Position numbers and translations under genes: made by a program
The notes under the pieces: model-generated
What the model was told of the DNA's origin: nothing
What the model saw: only the letters and a program-made list of their open reading frames with translations
Database searches by the model: none
Source: JAWKWH01 sp963669285
GTDB lineage: Bacteria; Pseudomonadota; Alphaproteobacteria; Rhizobiales; Rhizobiaceae
Assembly: GCA_963669285.2 (NCBI GenBank)
Contig: CAXXSI010000016.1
Coordinates: 186,001 to 250,000, forward strand
Length of the DNA: 64,000 bases
Direction: 5' to 3'
In this document: in pieces, positions 18,311-26,503 of the stretch
Position numbering within the stretch: the stretch's first letter is position 1
How the letters are laid out: every line of letters begins with the position of its first letter

Positions 18311-18328
18311 GTCAATGCGCGCATTGAC
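18311..18328. promoter_or_regulatory. 18-bp perfect palindrome, candidate autoregulatory operator of the AraC-type gene
   Basis: GTCAATGCGCGCATTGAC reads the same on both strands. On the minus strand its right half contributes a consensus -35 hexamer (TTGACA) for transcription toward the regulator gene. A second, 12-bp palindrome AGTTGGCCAACT lies between it and the start. The placement suggests an operator, but no protein is shown to bind. Confidence 0.55.
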
Positions 18329-18359
18329 CGGCTTCACCCTTGCGCCGGCGTCTGGGTGC

Positions 18360-18392
18360 AAAAAAAGCCCCGGTTCGGGCGAACCGGGGCTT
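18360..18392 (-). terminator. Rho-independent terminator of the 46-aa gene
   Basis: A perfect 12-bp stem (AAGCCCCGGTTC / GAACCGGGGCTT) with loop GGGC. On the minus strand the stem is followed by seven T. It lies 26 nt after the stop codon of the small gene at 18418-18558, showing that this gene forms a discrete transcript. Confidence 0.92.
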
Positions 18393-18417
18393 CGATGGGA
18401 GGCAGAAACTGGATCTG

Positions 18418-18558
18418 TTAGCCCAGGGTGTGGCCGAGGCGTGCAGCGGTGACGGCACCGGTCTGGCCTGGCATGGTGTCAGAGAGACGTTTGCGCTCAA
18501 TTACAGTCGTCAGGCTGGAAGGAGCGGTGAATGCGAAGTAACGGGCGAAAAAGTTCAT
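18418..18558 (-). CDS. Small protein, 46 aa, own terminator
   Basis: A complete short gene: GGAGA ribosome binding site 5 nt before ATG (18556-18558), 46 codons, TAA, then a strong intrinsic terminator. The product begins MNFFARYFAFTAPSSL and continues with a basic RKRL segment and an alanine/glycine-rich tail; it has no clear membrane helix and I do not recognise a family. Framing by a good ribosome binding site and a dedicated terminator is the main evidence that it is expressed. Confidence 0.72.
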   Translation of the reverse strand: MNFFARYFAFTAPSSLTTVIERKRLSDTMPGQTGAVTAARLGHTLG

Positions 18559-18685
18559 AACATTCTCCTTGCTTTGGTATCCACAGGGGCTGCCTGATTG
18601 CGCGCTTGCCTGGGGTTGGGTTGTTGATCCTCAAATAGGTACGTTGAGGGCGTGTTGCAGACTGAAAAACGAAGCCCCACAAGAC

Positions 18686-18705
18686 AAATGCGACATGTCG
18701 TATTT
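18686..18705. promoter_or_regulatory. 20-bp near-perfect palindrome containing GCGACATGTCG
   Basis: AAATGCGACATGTCGTATTT matches its reverse complement at 18 of 20 positions, with a perfect CGACATGTCG core. It lies about 130 nt upstream of the 46-aa gene and downstream of the 56-aa gene. TGTCGC half-sites are used by the AraC-type ArgR of Pseudomonas, a relative of the neighbouring regulator, so it is a candidate operator; the binder is inference. Confidence 0.45.
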
Positions 18706-18815
18706 CCGGTGGTTTTTACCTTCGAATTTCATTAATAAAAACAATGAGATAACCTCTTGTTAACCGGCCATGCCACGTTTGCGTATCGGCTATGCGCACA
18801 CTGCATGGCACGGCT

Positions 18816-18986
18816 TCAGGAGACGCTGGCGCGGTTGCGGATTCGGCGCGAATCCTGGGCGTCCGGCCACCCGATATCCTTTTGAACCTCTTCGGGCAGG
18901 GAGCGGATCATTCGATAGGTCCGCGCATTTTCTCGGGCGATCAGTTCCTCTTCGCTCGGGTGCCAGAACTTCAAATACCAGGACAT
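18816..18986 (-). CDS. DUF1127-like small protein, 56 aa
   Basis: A short gene with AAAGGA upstream of ATG (18984-18986) and a TGA at 18816-18818. The sequence MSWYLKFWHPSEEEL leads to RMIRSLPEEVQKDIGWPDA, which resembles the arginine-rich L..LPD..L.DIG motif of DUF1127 (YjiS-like) proteins; in rhizobia these are linked to phosphate, carbon and RNA metabolism. It is transcribed divergently from the LysR regulator at 19130, a classical regulator-target layout. Family assignment is by motif only. Confidence 0.68.
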   Translation of the reverse strand: MSWYLKFWHPSEEELIARENARTYRMIRSLPEEVQKDIGWPDAQDSRRIRNRASVS

Positions 18987-19129
18987 GACGTTTTCCTTTC
19001 GACTGTCTTCCGGTGGATCGATCGGCAGTTGGCTGTTGCCGGGTTCAGAATTGACAATGGTGATATTTTACTGTTCAATCAAACGAAATGATATGAATGT
19101 ATCGATCAGAAAAATTGAAAGATGGTCAG

Positions 19130-20026
19130 ATGAACGCACCAATCAATCATCCTCTGCCGTTACTTGAGCCTGATGTCTTGCGCTCGTTTGTTGCAATTGC
19201 GGAGACAGGGAGTTTCACCGCCGCGGCGAATCTGGTTTTCAGGACGCCGTCTGCCGTCTCTATGCAGATTAAGAAACTGGAAGAAATCCTTGGAAGGTCA
19301 GTGTTTATTCGCGATGCCCGCAATGTCTCACTGACGCCGGATGGTGAGGTGCTGCTATCTTATGCGCGCCGTTTGCTGGCGATCAACCGCGAGGCGGTCT
19401 CGAAATTTGTGATACCTGATATTGCCGGTGTCGTTCGGCTGGGATCACCGGACGACTATGGCGAACGGATCCTGCCGCATGTGCTGAAGCTGTTCGCAAA
19501 GTCGCACCCGTCGGTGGCGGTGGACGTGGTCATTGATCAGTCGTCAAACCTGCGCAAGCGTATGGAACAGGGTACGCTCGACATCACCTTGCTGACCTGC
19601 ATTCACGGTGAAATACCCGATGGCGCAGAGATCATGCTCAACGATCCGATGGTGTGGACCGGTGCGAAGGGGGGATGCGCCCATCTTCGCGATCCGCTGC
19701 CGGTGTCGCTGTGGGAAGAGGGATGCGCCTGGCGTGCCGGCGCGGTCGAGGCGCTCGGTCGGCAGGGCAGAGAATACCGCGTTGCCTTCATGAGTGCACA
19801 CGCATCCGGCCAGCGGGCTGCTATCCGGGCCGATCTGGCGGTTGCGCCATTGCCGAAGACATTCGTCGATGATGATCTGGTCGCGCTTGGCGAAGACGAC
19901 GGATTGCCGGAGATGGATTGTTACTCGCTGGCGATGTGGGTGTCGCCCGATCCGTCTCCGCCGGTCAGAGCGGCGGCCGACCATTTTCGCGCGGCGTTTG
20001 AGGTTTTGCGGCCAAGCCACGACTGA
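19130..20026 (+). CDS. LysR-family transcriptional regulator
   Basis: 298 aa. The N-terminal winged helix-turn-helix is clear (LRSFVAIAETGSFTAAANLV ... PSAVSMQIKKLEEILG), followed by a LysR effector domain. The ATG at 19130 (MNAPINHPLP) is close to the domain start; an in-frame ATG at 19097 would add 11 residues. A TTGACA box at 19051-19056 with TTCAAT 17 nt later could be its promoter. It is divergent from the DUF1127-like gene, which it may control. Effector unknown. Confidence 0.88.
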   Translation: MNAPINHPLPLLEPDVLRSFVAIAETGSFTAAANLVFRTPSAVSMQIKKLEEILGRSVFIRDARNVSLTPDGEVLLSYARRLLAINREAVSKFVIPDIAGVVRLGSPDDYGERILPHVLKLFAKSHPSVAVDVVIDQSSNLRKRMEQGTLDITLLTCIHGEIPDGAEIMLNDPMVWTGAKGGCAHLRDPLPVSLWEEGCAWRAGAVEALGRQGREYRVAFMSAHASGQRAAIRADLAVAPLPKTFVDDDLVALGEDDGLPEMDCYSLAMWVSPDPSPPVRAAADHFRAAFEVLRPSHD

Positions 20027-20096
20027 CCCGTTCGTAGCAGCGAGGCGATCGAACCGCTACAACACGCCAATCAACAATGCCTGCGAGGGAGCGCAG

Positions 20097-20879
20097 ATGG
20101 TCATCAAAGGCGTTTTGCTCGATGTCTCCGGCGTCATCTATGTCGGCAATGATCCCTTGCCTGGTTCTGTCGCGGCAGTCGATGAATTGCGGTCGCGGGG
20201 ATTGGCGGTCAGGTTTGTTACCAACACCACTAGCGCACCAAAGCGAAGCCTTCTGCAGAAACTCGCCGATATGGGTGTTGAAGCAGGAATCGAAGAGCTT
20301 TTTACACCCGCACAGGCGGCCTGTGACTACCTGGCCGCCCGGCAATTGCAGCCGCACCTGCTGATCAGCCCGCGCCTCATGGAGGATTTCACCGATGTGA
20401 TGTCCGGCGACGGCGGCAAGGCCGTCATCATCGGCGATGCCGGAGACGCGATCACCTACAAATCGCTCAACGAAGCGTTTCATGAACTGCAAAAGGGCGC
20501 CGAGTTTATCGCTCTTGCCGCCAACCGGACGTTCAAGGACGATGCCGGCGAGATTAGCCTGGATACCGGCGCGTTTGTCGCCGCGCTCGAATTTGCTTCG
20601 CAAAGGAAGGCCACGGTTCTTGGCAAACCGGCGCCTGGGTTCTTCGACGGTGCAGTCGAGAGCATGGGGCTCAAACGGGATGAGGTTGCCATGATCGGCG
20701 ATGATGCCGAGGCCGATGTGTCCGGCGCGATCGCCGCGGGTCTTGTGGCGGGACTGCTGGTGCGTACCGGCAAATATGCGCCCGGCGCCGAGGCCGGGCT
20801 CGATCCGGCACCGACGGTCATTGTCGACGATCTGGCCGCCGCGGTGAAATGGATATTCACTCACACCGATCCGGCATAG
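20097..20879 (+). CDS. HAD-superfamily phosphatase, LHPP-like (TIGR01458 type)
   Basis: 260 aa. HAD motif I is present as LLDVSGVIYVG (the second Asp of DxD is replaced by Ser, as in the LHPP subgroup), motif II as TNTTSAP, and motifs III/IV as LGKPAPGFFDGA ... MIGDDAEADVSGA. A C2 cap lies between. Relatives hydrolyse small phosphate compounds including pyrophosphate and phospholysine. GGGAG precedes the ATG. The coding frame stays open another 101 codons upstream into the LysR gene, but the family start is at 20097. Confidence 0.86.
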   Translation: MVIKGVLLDVSGVIYVGNDPLPGSVAAVDELRSRGLAVRFVTNTTSAPKRSLLQKLADMGVEAGIEELFTPAQAACDYLAARQLQPHLLISPRLMEDFTDVMSGDGGKAVIIGDAGDAITYKSLNEAFHELQKGAEFIALAANRTFKDDAGEISLDTGAFVAALEFASQRKATVLGKPAPGFFDGAVESMGLKRDEVAMIGDDAEADVSGAIAAGLVAGLLVRTGKYAPGAEAGLDPAPTVIVDDLAAAVKWIFTHTDPA

Positions 20880-20913
20880 GGAGACGACCAGCGGACAAAG
20901 GCTCTTGACTCGT

Positions 20914-20928
20914 GAACAAAAATAGAAC
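20914..20928. promoter_or_regulatory. LexA (SOS) box upstream of the 28-aa peptide gene
   Basis: GAAC-AAAAATA-GAAC, exactly the GTTC-N7-GTTC direct repeat (read on the minus strand) bound by alphaproteobacterial LexA. It ends 33 nt before the start codon at 20962 and would overlap a promoter such as GTGAAC-N16-GAATAC (20912-20939). A second box of the same form precedes dinB in this window, which supports the assignment. Confidence 0.8.
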
Positions 20929-20961
20929 AAAAGGAATACAAACAGCCAATCGGAGGTCAAA

Positions 20962-21048
20962 ATGCTCGATATTGCCAAGGACATTATCTCGCTCGTGTCG
21001 GTCAGCATGTTTCTGGTGACGATGGCCATGTGGATCGGCGCCTTCTAG
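20962..21048 (+). CDS. SOS-controlled 28-aa inner-membrane peptide, SidA-like candidate division inhibitor
   Basis: ATG at 20962 has GGAGG 5 nt upstream; 28 codons end with TAG at 21046-21048. The peptide has a short amphipathic start (MLDIAKDII) and one hydrophobic helix (SLVSVSMFLVTMAMWIG), so it should insert in the inner membrane. A LexA box lies 33 nt upstream. Caulobacter crescentus SidA is a 29-aa LexA-controlled inner-membrane peptide that blocks cell division; size, topology and regulation match, while sequence homology is not claimed. It lies between a HAD gene and dnaE but has its own promoter signals. Confidence 0.78.
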   Translation: MLDIAKDIISLVSVSMFLVTMAMWIGAF

Positions 21049-21172
21049 ATTAACCCGACTATCCGGCGCGCCCTATGTGCTAAACGGTGGGCAATCCGCA
21101 ATCGCTCTGGACAGTTGTGCGCGTAGACGGAACAATCCGGTCTTCGGTGAACAGATTCTCGGGTAGGGTACG

Positions 21173-24100
21173 ATGGCGGATGATGTCTCGGTCGCTGATC
21201 AGGCTGCGGGCGGTAAACGGCGGTTTGTCCATCTGCGGGTCCACTCGGCCTATTCGCTGCTTGAGGGCGCGCTGCCGGTTGCCAAGATCATTTCACACGC
21301 AGTGGCGGACAACTGTCCGGCCATCGCCATTACCGATACCAACAATCTGTTCGGTGCGCTCGAATTCGCCCAAAAGGCGTCGAACGAAGGTGTGCAGCCG
21401 ATCATCGGCTGCGACATCGATGTCGAATTCGCCTCAGGGCAAGGCGATACCGAGCGCCATGGCGGTAACAATTCGCCGCTTGCCAAGCTGGTGCTTATCG
21501 CCGCCAGCGAGGAGGGACAGGCCAATCTCGTGCGCCTGGTTTCCAGCGCCTATCTCGACAAGGCCGATACCGCACCGGTTCATGTGGACGCCGAAACCCT
21601 TGAACGGCATACGGCGGGAATTCTGTGCCTGACCGGCGGTCCTGACGGACCAGTCGACCGGGCTCTGGCGAGCGGACATGCGGCGGAAGCGGCGGCGCTG
21701 CTGGAGCATTTGAAGACGATCTTCGGCGATCGCCTTTATGTCGAGTTGCAACGCCATGACGGGTATGACAAGGCGACCGAGGCCGCGTTGGCAAATCTTG
21801 CCTACCAGGCTGAACTGCCACTGGTGGCGACCAACAATGCGTTCTTCCCCAATCGCGACTATTTCGACGCTCACGACGCGCTTTTGGCGATTGCGGAAGG
21901 TTCTGTCGTTGCGGTCGATGAACGCCGGCGTGTGACCCGCGATCACAGTCTGAAGACACAGGCGGAAATGATCGAATTGTTTGCCGATCTTCCGGAGGCC
22001 GTCGACAACACGATCGAGATTGCCAGACGCTGCAGCCATTTTTCGCAAACGCGGGCACCGATCCTGCCGCGTTTCGTGAGTTCCGGCAATGCCGGTGATG
22101 CGATTGCCGAGGAAGCCAAAGCGTTGATCGAGGCAGCTCAATCGGGCCTGGAAAACAGGCTGAAAACCTTCGGGATGGCCGACGGATATGCCGAAAACGA
22201 CTACCGTGAACGCCTCGACTTTGAGCTCGGTGTCATCGAACGCATGCAATATCCGGGATACTTCCTGATCGTTGCCGATTTCATCCAATGGGCAAAATCG
22301 AAAGGCATACCAGTCGGGCCGGGGCGCGGATCCGGCGCAGGTTCGCTGGTCGCCTGGGCGCTGACGATTACCGATGTCGATCCGTTGCGGTTTTCACTGC
22401 TGTTCGAACGATTTCTCAATCCCGACCGCGTGTCGATGCCCGACTTCGACATCGATTTCTGCCAGGACCGCCGCGATGAAGTAATCCGCTACGTGCAGGA
22501 GAAATACGGGCGCGATCAGGTCGCCCAGATCATTACATTCGGGACCTTGCAGGCCCGCGCCGTGCTGCGCGATGTCGGCCGGGTATTGCAGATGCCGTAC
22601 GGACAGGTTGACCGCTTGTGCAAGATGGTGCCGCAAAATCCGGCAGCGCCGGTATCGCTGGCCAAAGCCATCGATGACGAGCCGCGCTTTGCCGAGGAGA
22701 TGGCGCGCGAGCCGATCGTCGAAACCCTGCTCGATATCGCCGGCAGGCTGGAGGGACTTTACCGCCACGCATCCACCCATGCGGCCGGAATCGTTATCGG
22801 TGACCGGCCGCTGTCGGAGCTGGTGCCGATGTACCGCGACCCGCGATCGGATATGCCGGTCACCCAGTACAACATGAAATGGGTGGAGCAGGCCGGGCTG
22901 GTCAAGTTCGACTTTCTCGGCCTCAAGACACTGACGGTGCTCGAGACAGCGGTGCGGCTGGTGCGCCGCCGCGGCATCGAGGTTGATCTGGCGACGATCC
23001 CGCTTGATGACGAAAAGACCTACGAAATGCTGTCGCGCGGTGAGGTTGTCGGCGTGTTCCAGGTGGAAAGTGCCGGTATGCGCAAGGCGCTGCTGGGCAT
23101 GAAGCCCGACCGGATTGAAGACATCATTGCCCTGGTGGCGCTCTATCGTCCGGGTCCGATGGAGAATATCCCCACCTACAATGCCCGCAAACACGGCGAA
23201 GAGGAGATGGCCTCGATTCACCCGAAGATCGATCACCTGGTCAAGGAAACGCAAGGGGTCATCGTCTATCAGGAACAGGTGATGCAGATCGCCCAGGAAC
23301 TGGCCGGGTACTCACTCGGCGAAGCCGATCTGCTGCGCCGCGCCATGGGCAAGAAGATCCGTTCCGAAATGGATAAGCAGCGCGCGCGGTTTGTTGATGG
23401 TGCGGTCGAACGCGGCGTCGGTAAACCGCAGGCCAACATGATCTTCGACCTGCTGGCGAAATTCGCCGACTACGGTTTCAACAAATCGCACGCCGCCGCC
23501 TATGCGATCGTTTCCTACCAGACTGCCTATATGAAGGCGCATTATCCGGTCGAATTTCTCGCCGCTTCCATGACGCTGGACATGTCGAATACCGACAAGC
23601 TCAGCGATTTCAGGCAGGACGCATTGCGCCTGGGTATTGAAGTCGTGTCGCCATCGGTCATGACATCGTTTCGCGACTTCGAGGTTGGCGAGAACCGCAT
23701 CCATTATTCGCTTGCCGCGATCAAGGGCGTCGGCGAGGCGGCAGTAGAGCACATCGTGGAGAAACGCGAGGAAAACCCGTTCGACAGCCTTGAGGATTTC
23801 TGCCAGCGCATCGACCCGCGGATTGTCGGCAAGCGCGTACTGGAAAGCCTGATTTCGGCCGGCGCCATGGATTGTTTCGGGCGGGACCGCGCGGCGATGA
23901 TGAACGGTGTCGACCGGCTTTTGGGCACAGCGCAACTGGCAGCACAGGAGGCGAGTTCAGGTCAGGGCAACATATTCGGTGACGGATTTTCCGCCGAGAT
24001 CGAAGCCATTCGGCTGCCCGATGCTGAACCGTGGCTGCCGGCCGAAAAGCTGCACCGCGAATTTCAGACTGTCGGCTTCTACCTGTCGGCGCATCCGCTC

Positions 24101-24658
24101 GATGAATACAAGAGCGCGCTTGAAAAGATGCGTGTACAGGCCTGGTCCGACTTCGAAGCGGCGGTCAAGCGTGGAGCGACCGCCGGCCGGCTCGCCGGGA
24201 CCATTACGTCGAAGCAGGAGCGCAAGACGCGGACGGGAAATCGCATGGGTGTGATCCAGTTTTCCGACACTACCGGGCAGTTCGAGGCGGTGTTGTTCGC
24301 CGAAGCGCTGGCCCAGTATCGCGACCTGCTGGAGGCAGGTAAATCGGTGGTGATCACGGTGTCGGCGGAGGACAGACCCGAGGGCGTCAATTTGCGCATC
24401 GGGACGGTTCATTCTCTGGAGGACGAGGCGAACCGGTTGCAGAAGTCGATGCGCATATTTGTGCGCGACGCCGCACCAGTTGCCGGATTGTCATCGCAAC
24501 TGGACGTTTCCGGCACGGGCCAGGTCAGCTTCATCGTCATCAAGGATGATGGTCAGGGCGAAATCGAAGTCGAGCTGCCTGACCGCTATCAGGTTTCAAA
24601 CCGCATTGCTTCGGCAATGCGGTCCGTTCCGGGCGTTGTCGACGTCGAGCTGGTGTGA
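21173..24658 (+). CDS. dnaE: DNA polymerase III subunit alpha
   Basis: 1161-aa replicative C-family polymerase. The N-terminal PHP domain begins FVHLRVHSAYSLLEGALPV; the catalytic palm has GPGRGSGAGSLVAWAL and PDFDIDFCQDRRDEVI, holding the metal-binding acidic residues; later come the helix-hairpin-helix region (IKGVGEAAVEHIV) and a C-terminal OB fold (RLAGTITSKQERKTRTGNRM). Length and order match DnaE1, not the error-prone DnaE2. It starts at ATG 21173. Confidence 0.98.
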   Translation: MADDVSVADQAAGGKRRFVHLRVHSAYSLLEGALPVAKIISHAVADNCPAIAITDTNNLFGALEFAQKASNEGVQPIIGCDIDVEFASGQGDTERHGGNNSPLAKLVLIAASEEGQANLVRLVSSAYLDKADTAPVHVDAETLERHTAGILCLTGGPDGPVDRALASGHAAEAAALLEHLKTIFGDRLYVELQRHDGYDKATEAALANLAYQAELPLVATNNAFFPNRDYFDAHDALLAIAEGSVVAVDERRRVTRDHSLKTQAEMIELFADLPEAVDNTIEIARRCSHFSQTRAPILPRFVSSGNAGDAIAEEAKALIEAAQSGLENRLKTFGMADGYAENDYRERLDFELGVIERMQYPGYFLIVADFIQWAKSKGIPVGPGRGSGAGSLVAWALTITDVDPLRFSLLFERFLNPDRVSMPDFDIDFCQDRRDEVIRYVQEKYGRDQVAQIITFGTLQARAVLRDVGRVLQMPYGQVDRLCKMVPQNPAAPVSLAKAIDDEPRFAEEMAREPIVETLLDIAGRLEGLYRHASTHAAGIVIGDRPLSELVPMYRDPRSDMPVTQYNMKWVEQAGLVKFDFLGLKTLTVLETAVRLVRRRGIEVDLATIPLDDEKTYEMLSRGEVVGVFQVESAGMRKALLGMKPDRIEDIIALVALYRPGPMENIPTYNARKHGEEEMASIHPKIDHLVKETQGVIVYQEQVMQIAQELAGYSLGEADLLRRAMGKKIRSEMDKQRARFVDGAVERGVGKPQANMIFDLLAKFADYGFNKSHAAAYAIVSYQTAYMKAHYPVEFLAASMTLDMSNTDKLSDFRQDALRLGIEVVSPSVMTSFRDFEVGENRIHYSLAAIKGVGEAAVEHIVEKREENPFDSLEDFCQRIDPRIVGKRVLESLISAGAMDCFGRDRAAMMNGVDRLLGTAQLAAQEASSGQGNIFGDGFSAEIEAIRLPDAEPWLPAEKLHREFQTVGFYLSAHPLDEYKSALEKMRVQAWSDFEAAVKRGATAGRLAGTITSKQERKTRTGNRMGVIQFSDTTGQFEAVLFAEALAQYRDLLEAGKSVVITVSAEDRPEGVNLRIGTVHSLEDEANRLQKSMRIFVRDAAPVAGLSSQLDVSGTGQVSFIVIKDDGQGEIEVELPDRYQVSNRIASAMRSVPGVVDVELV

Positions 24659-24675
24659 TCGGCCTGACAGGCGGT

Positions 24676-25151
24676 TTACAGATTAACCGCGGGTCGCGCC
24701 AGCATGAGCCAGACGATCGCCAGCACCGAGACAAAGGCCGGAATACCGAAGGCGGACCAGACATAGAATAGCCGGAAATAGGTTCGCGGCAGGACTGTCT
24801 CGTTATCCGCTGCTGTTCGCGCCAGATCGCGCATCTGCTTTTGTATCCAGACGACAGGCAGCCAGAACACGCCGGTGACGGCGTAGAGCGCCAGCGACAG
24901 GACGATCCAACCTTCGGTGAGCGACCAGCCGACAGAACGGGCCAGGAGAATGCCGGTGATCGGTTGGGCGATGACCGCTGTGGCGGTAAACAAAAATCCG
25001 CGATCACGACAATTCCCGCCGTGTGGGCGATGATTCTCGCTTCACCGCTGCGGTGCGCCATCAGCATGAAGAACGCGATTCCCGCGCCGGTGCCCAGCAG
25101 CACGCAGGCGCCGACGACATGTAACCAGCGCAATGCGAGTTCGTATTCCAT
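24676..25151 (-). pseudogene. DUF2269 membrane protein, interrupted by a one-base frameshift
   Basis: Two reading frames together encode a DUF2269-type protein with about four helices: MEYELALRWLHVVGACVLL in the first and ITGILLARSVGWSLTEGWI ... RLFYVWSAFGIPAFV in the second. They join at the A5 run (T5 on the coding strand) at 24992-24996; one extra T would give an uninterrupted protein of about 158 aa. This may be a genuine frameshift, a slippage site or a sequencing error. The ATG overlaps the upstream SDR stop (TGATG), and SDR plus DUF2269 is a recurring pair. Confidence 0.75.
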
Positions 25152-26503
25152 CAGCGCTCTTCCAGCATCACAGCACCGGCAATGGCAAGCATGATCGCAG
25201 GCAGGATCTTGACCAGCGGTCCGAGCGGATCGAGCCAAAGCCATGGTGTTGTCGCGGTTGCGGCCACTAGGTAGAGCGCGCCAACCATAACCATCGCAAT
25301 ACAGGCAATTCTCGAGTATCGGCGCACCAGTACCAAAACTGCCAGGCCGATATCGACCACAGACCAGAACAGCACCGCAGCAATTGCCAATCCGGCGTGC
25401 CATTTTGCATCGATGAGCGTTGCTGCGGCCTTGTCGACGCTGATCAGTCCGATGATCCCCGAGAGCAGCCAGAACAAAAACAGAGTTGCCACCGTAAGCG
25501 GCATGAGCAGGCTCAAGCGCGCTGCCAGCCGGTCTGCCGGCAATGGTTCCAGCGCGGCCAGCGTCTGATGCATGCCGCTGATCGGCCTGTCGGACAATTC
25601 GCGCCATTGTGAAGGATCGCCGGTAACGCCCACCTCAATTGCGGATATGGCCGTGGATCTCAGCGGGGAACGCCATCCAAGGTGCCCCAAACCATCGGCA
25701 ACGACGGACAGGCAGCGCACCGACCATGCCGGAATTGGAAACCGGTAGCGGGCGGGGGAAAATCCAAGCCAGCCGCGTATGGCAGCCGCCAGATCGCCGA
25801 GACCGTGCACCTCTTCCTCGACGAGATCGAACACCGATCCTTCGCGCAATTGCCCGCGAACGGCCATTTCCACGGTTCCGGCGAGGTTCTGCATCCCGAC
25901 TGTCTGTACTTGCGCATCGGCATAGGCCATCGGTTGGATCAGCGGTGTCGCTGCCACCATGCGCAAAAGCGCGGTGCCGCCGTAGGCTGTTCTGCCGAGC
26001 ACAATTCCAGGCCGGATGATCCAATGTCGGGCGCCGGACTCGCGAATGGCGGTATCACCGGCGGCTTTTGTACGCAAAAACCGGGTATTTGCATCGGGAT
26101 GTGCGCCAGCTGCCGAGATTTGCACGATTGATACACCCATCTTTGCGCAGCAATGGGCCAGGGCGGCGATTGCGCGCTCGTGGACGATATCGAGCCGGTC
26201 ATTGCCTCCGTCCTGCAGCGCTCCGGCGCAGTTGATCACGGTGCCAACCCCCTGGAGGAGGGATTGCCAATCTGCGCCGGCCTGAAGATCGGACAGGTCG
26301 TGAATAATCCACTCAAGGTCTGGAAACGCCCGCTTGGCGGCTCGCTGATTACGCCCCAGGCCGACGACTTTAAATCCGCGGTCATTCAGGTGCCGCACAA
26401 TACCGGAGCCAATGAAACCGTAGGCGCCCAAGACGAGGATCTTGCTGCCGGCGGCAGCGGACGGCTTTGCCTCGCCGTGAGCTGATTCACTCGCCTTGGT
26501 CAA
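25151..26503 (-). CDS. SDR-family NAD(P)-binding protein with C-terminal DoxX-like membrane domain
   Basis: 450 aa. The N-terminal Rossmann motif GAYGFIGSG (about 26-34) and a NmrA/extended-SDR body (VINCAGALQDGGND, RPGIVLGRTAYGG) are followed by four membrane helices (about 325-450, LSLLMPLTVATLFLFWLLSG onward) of the DoxX-like type. Such fusions are annotated as SDR oxidoreductases of unknown substrate. The start is TTG, overlapping the MerR stop by 4 nt, so it is translationally coupled to the regulator gene. Confidence 0.85.
   Translation of the reverse strand: MTKASESAHGEAKPSAAAGSKILVLGAYGFIGSGIVRHLNDRGFKVVGLGRNQRAAKRAFPDLEWIIHDLSDLQAGADWQSLLQGVGTVINCAGALQDGGNDRLDIVHERAIAALAHCCAKMGVSIVQISAAGAHPDANTRFLRTKAAGDTAIRESGARHWIIRPGIVLGRTAYGGTALLRMVAATPLIQPMAYADAQVQTVGMQNLAGTVEMAVRGQLREGSVFDLVEEEVHGLGDLAAAIRGWLGFSPARYRFPIPAWSVRCLSVVADGLGHLGWRSPLRSTAISAIEVGVTGDPSQWRELSDRPISGMHQTLAALEPLPADRLAARLSLLMPLTVATLFLFWLLSGIIGLISVDKAAATLIDAKWHAGLAIAAVLFWSVVDIGLAVLVLVRRYSRIACIAMVMVGALYLVAATATTPWLWLDPLGPLVKILPAIMLAIAGAVMLEER

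Noticed and set aside
19965..21029. Long minus-strand frame of 354 codons opposite LysR and the HAD gene
   Set aside because: It is the antisense shadow of two well-identified genes, with no family similarity.
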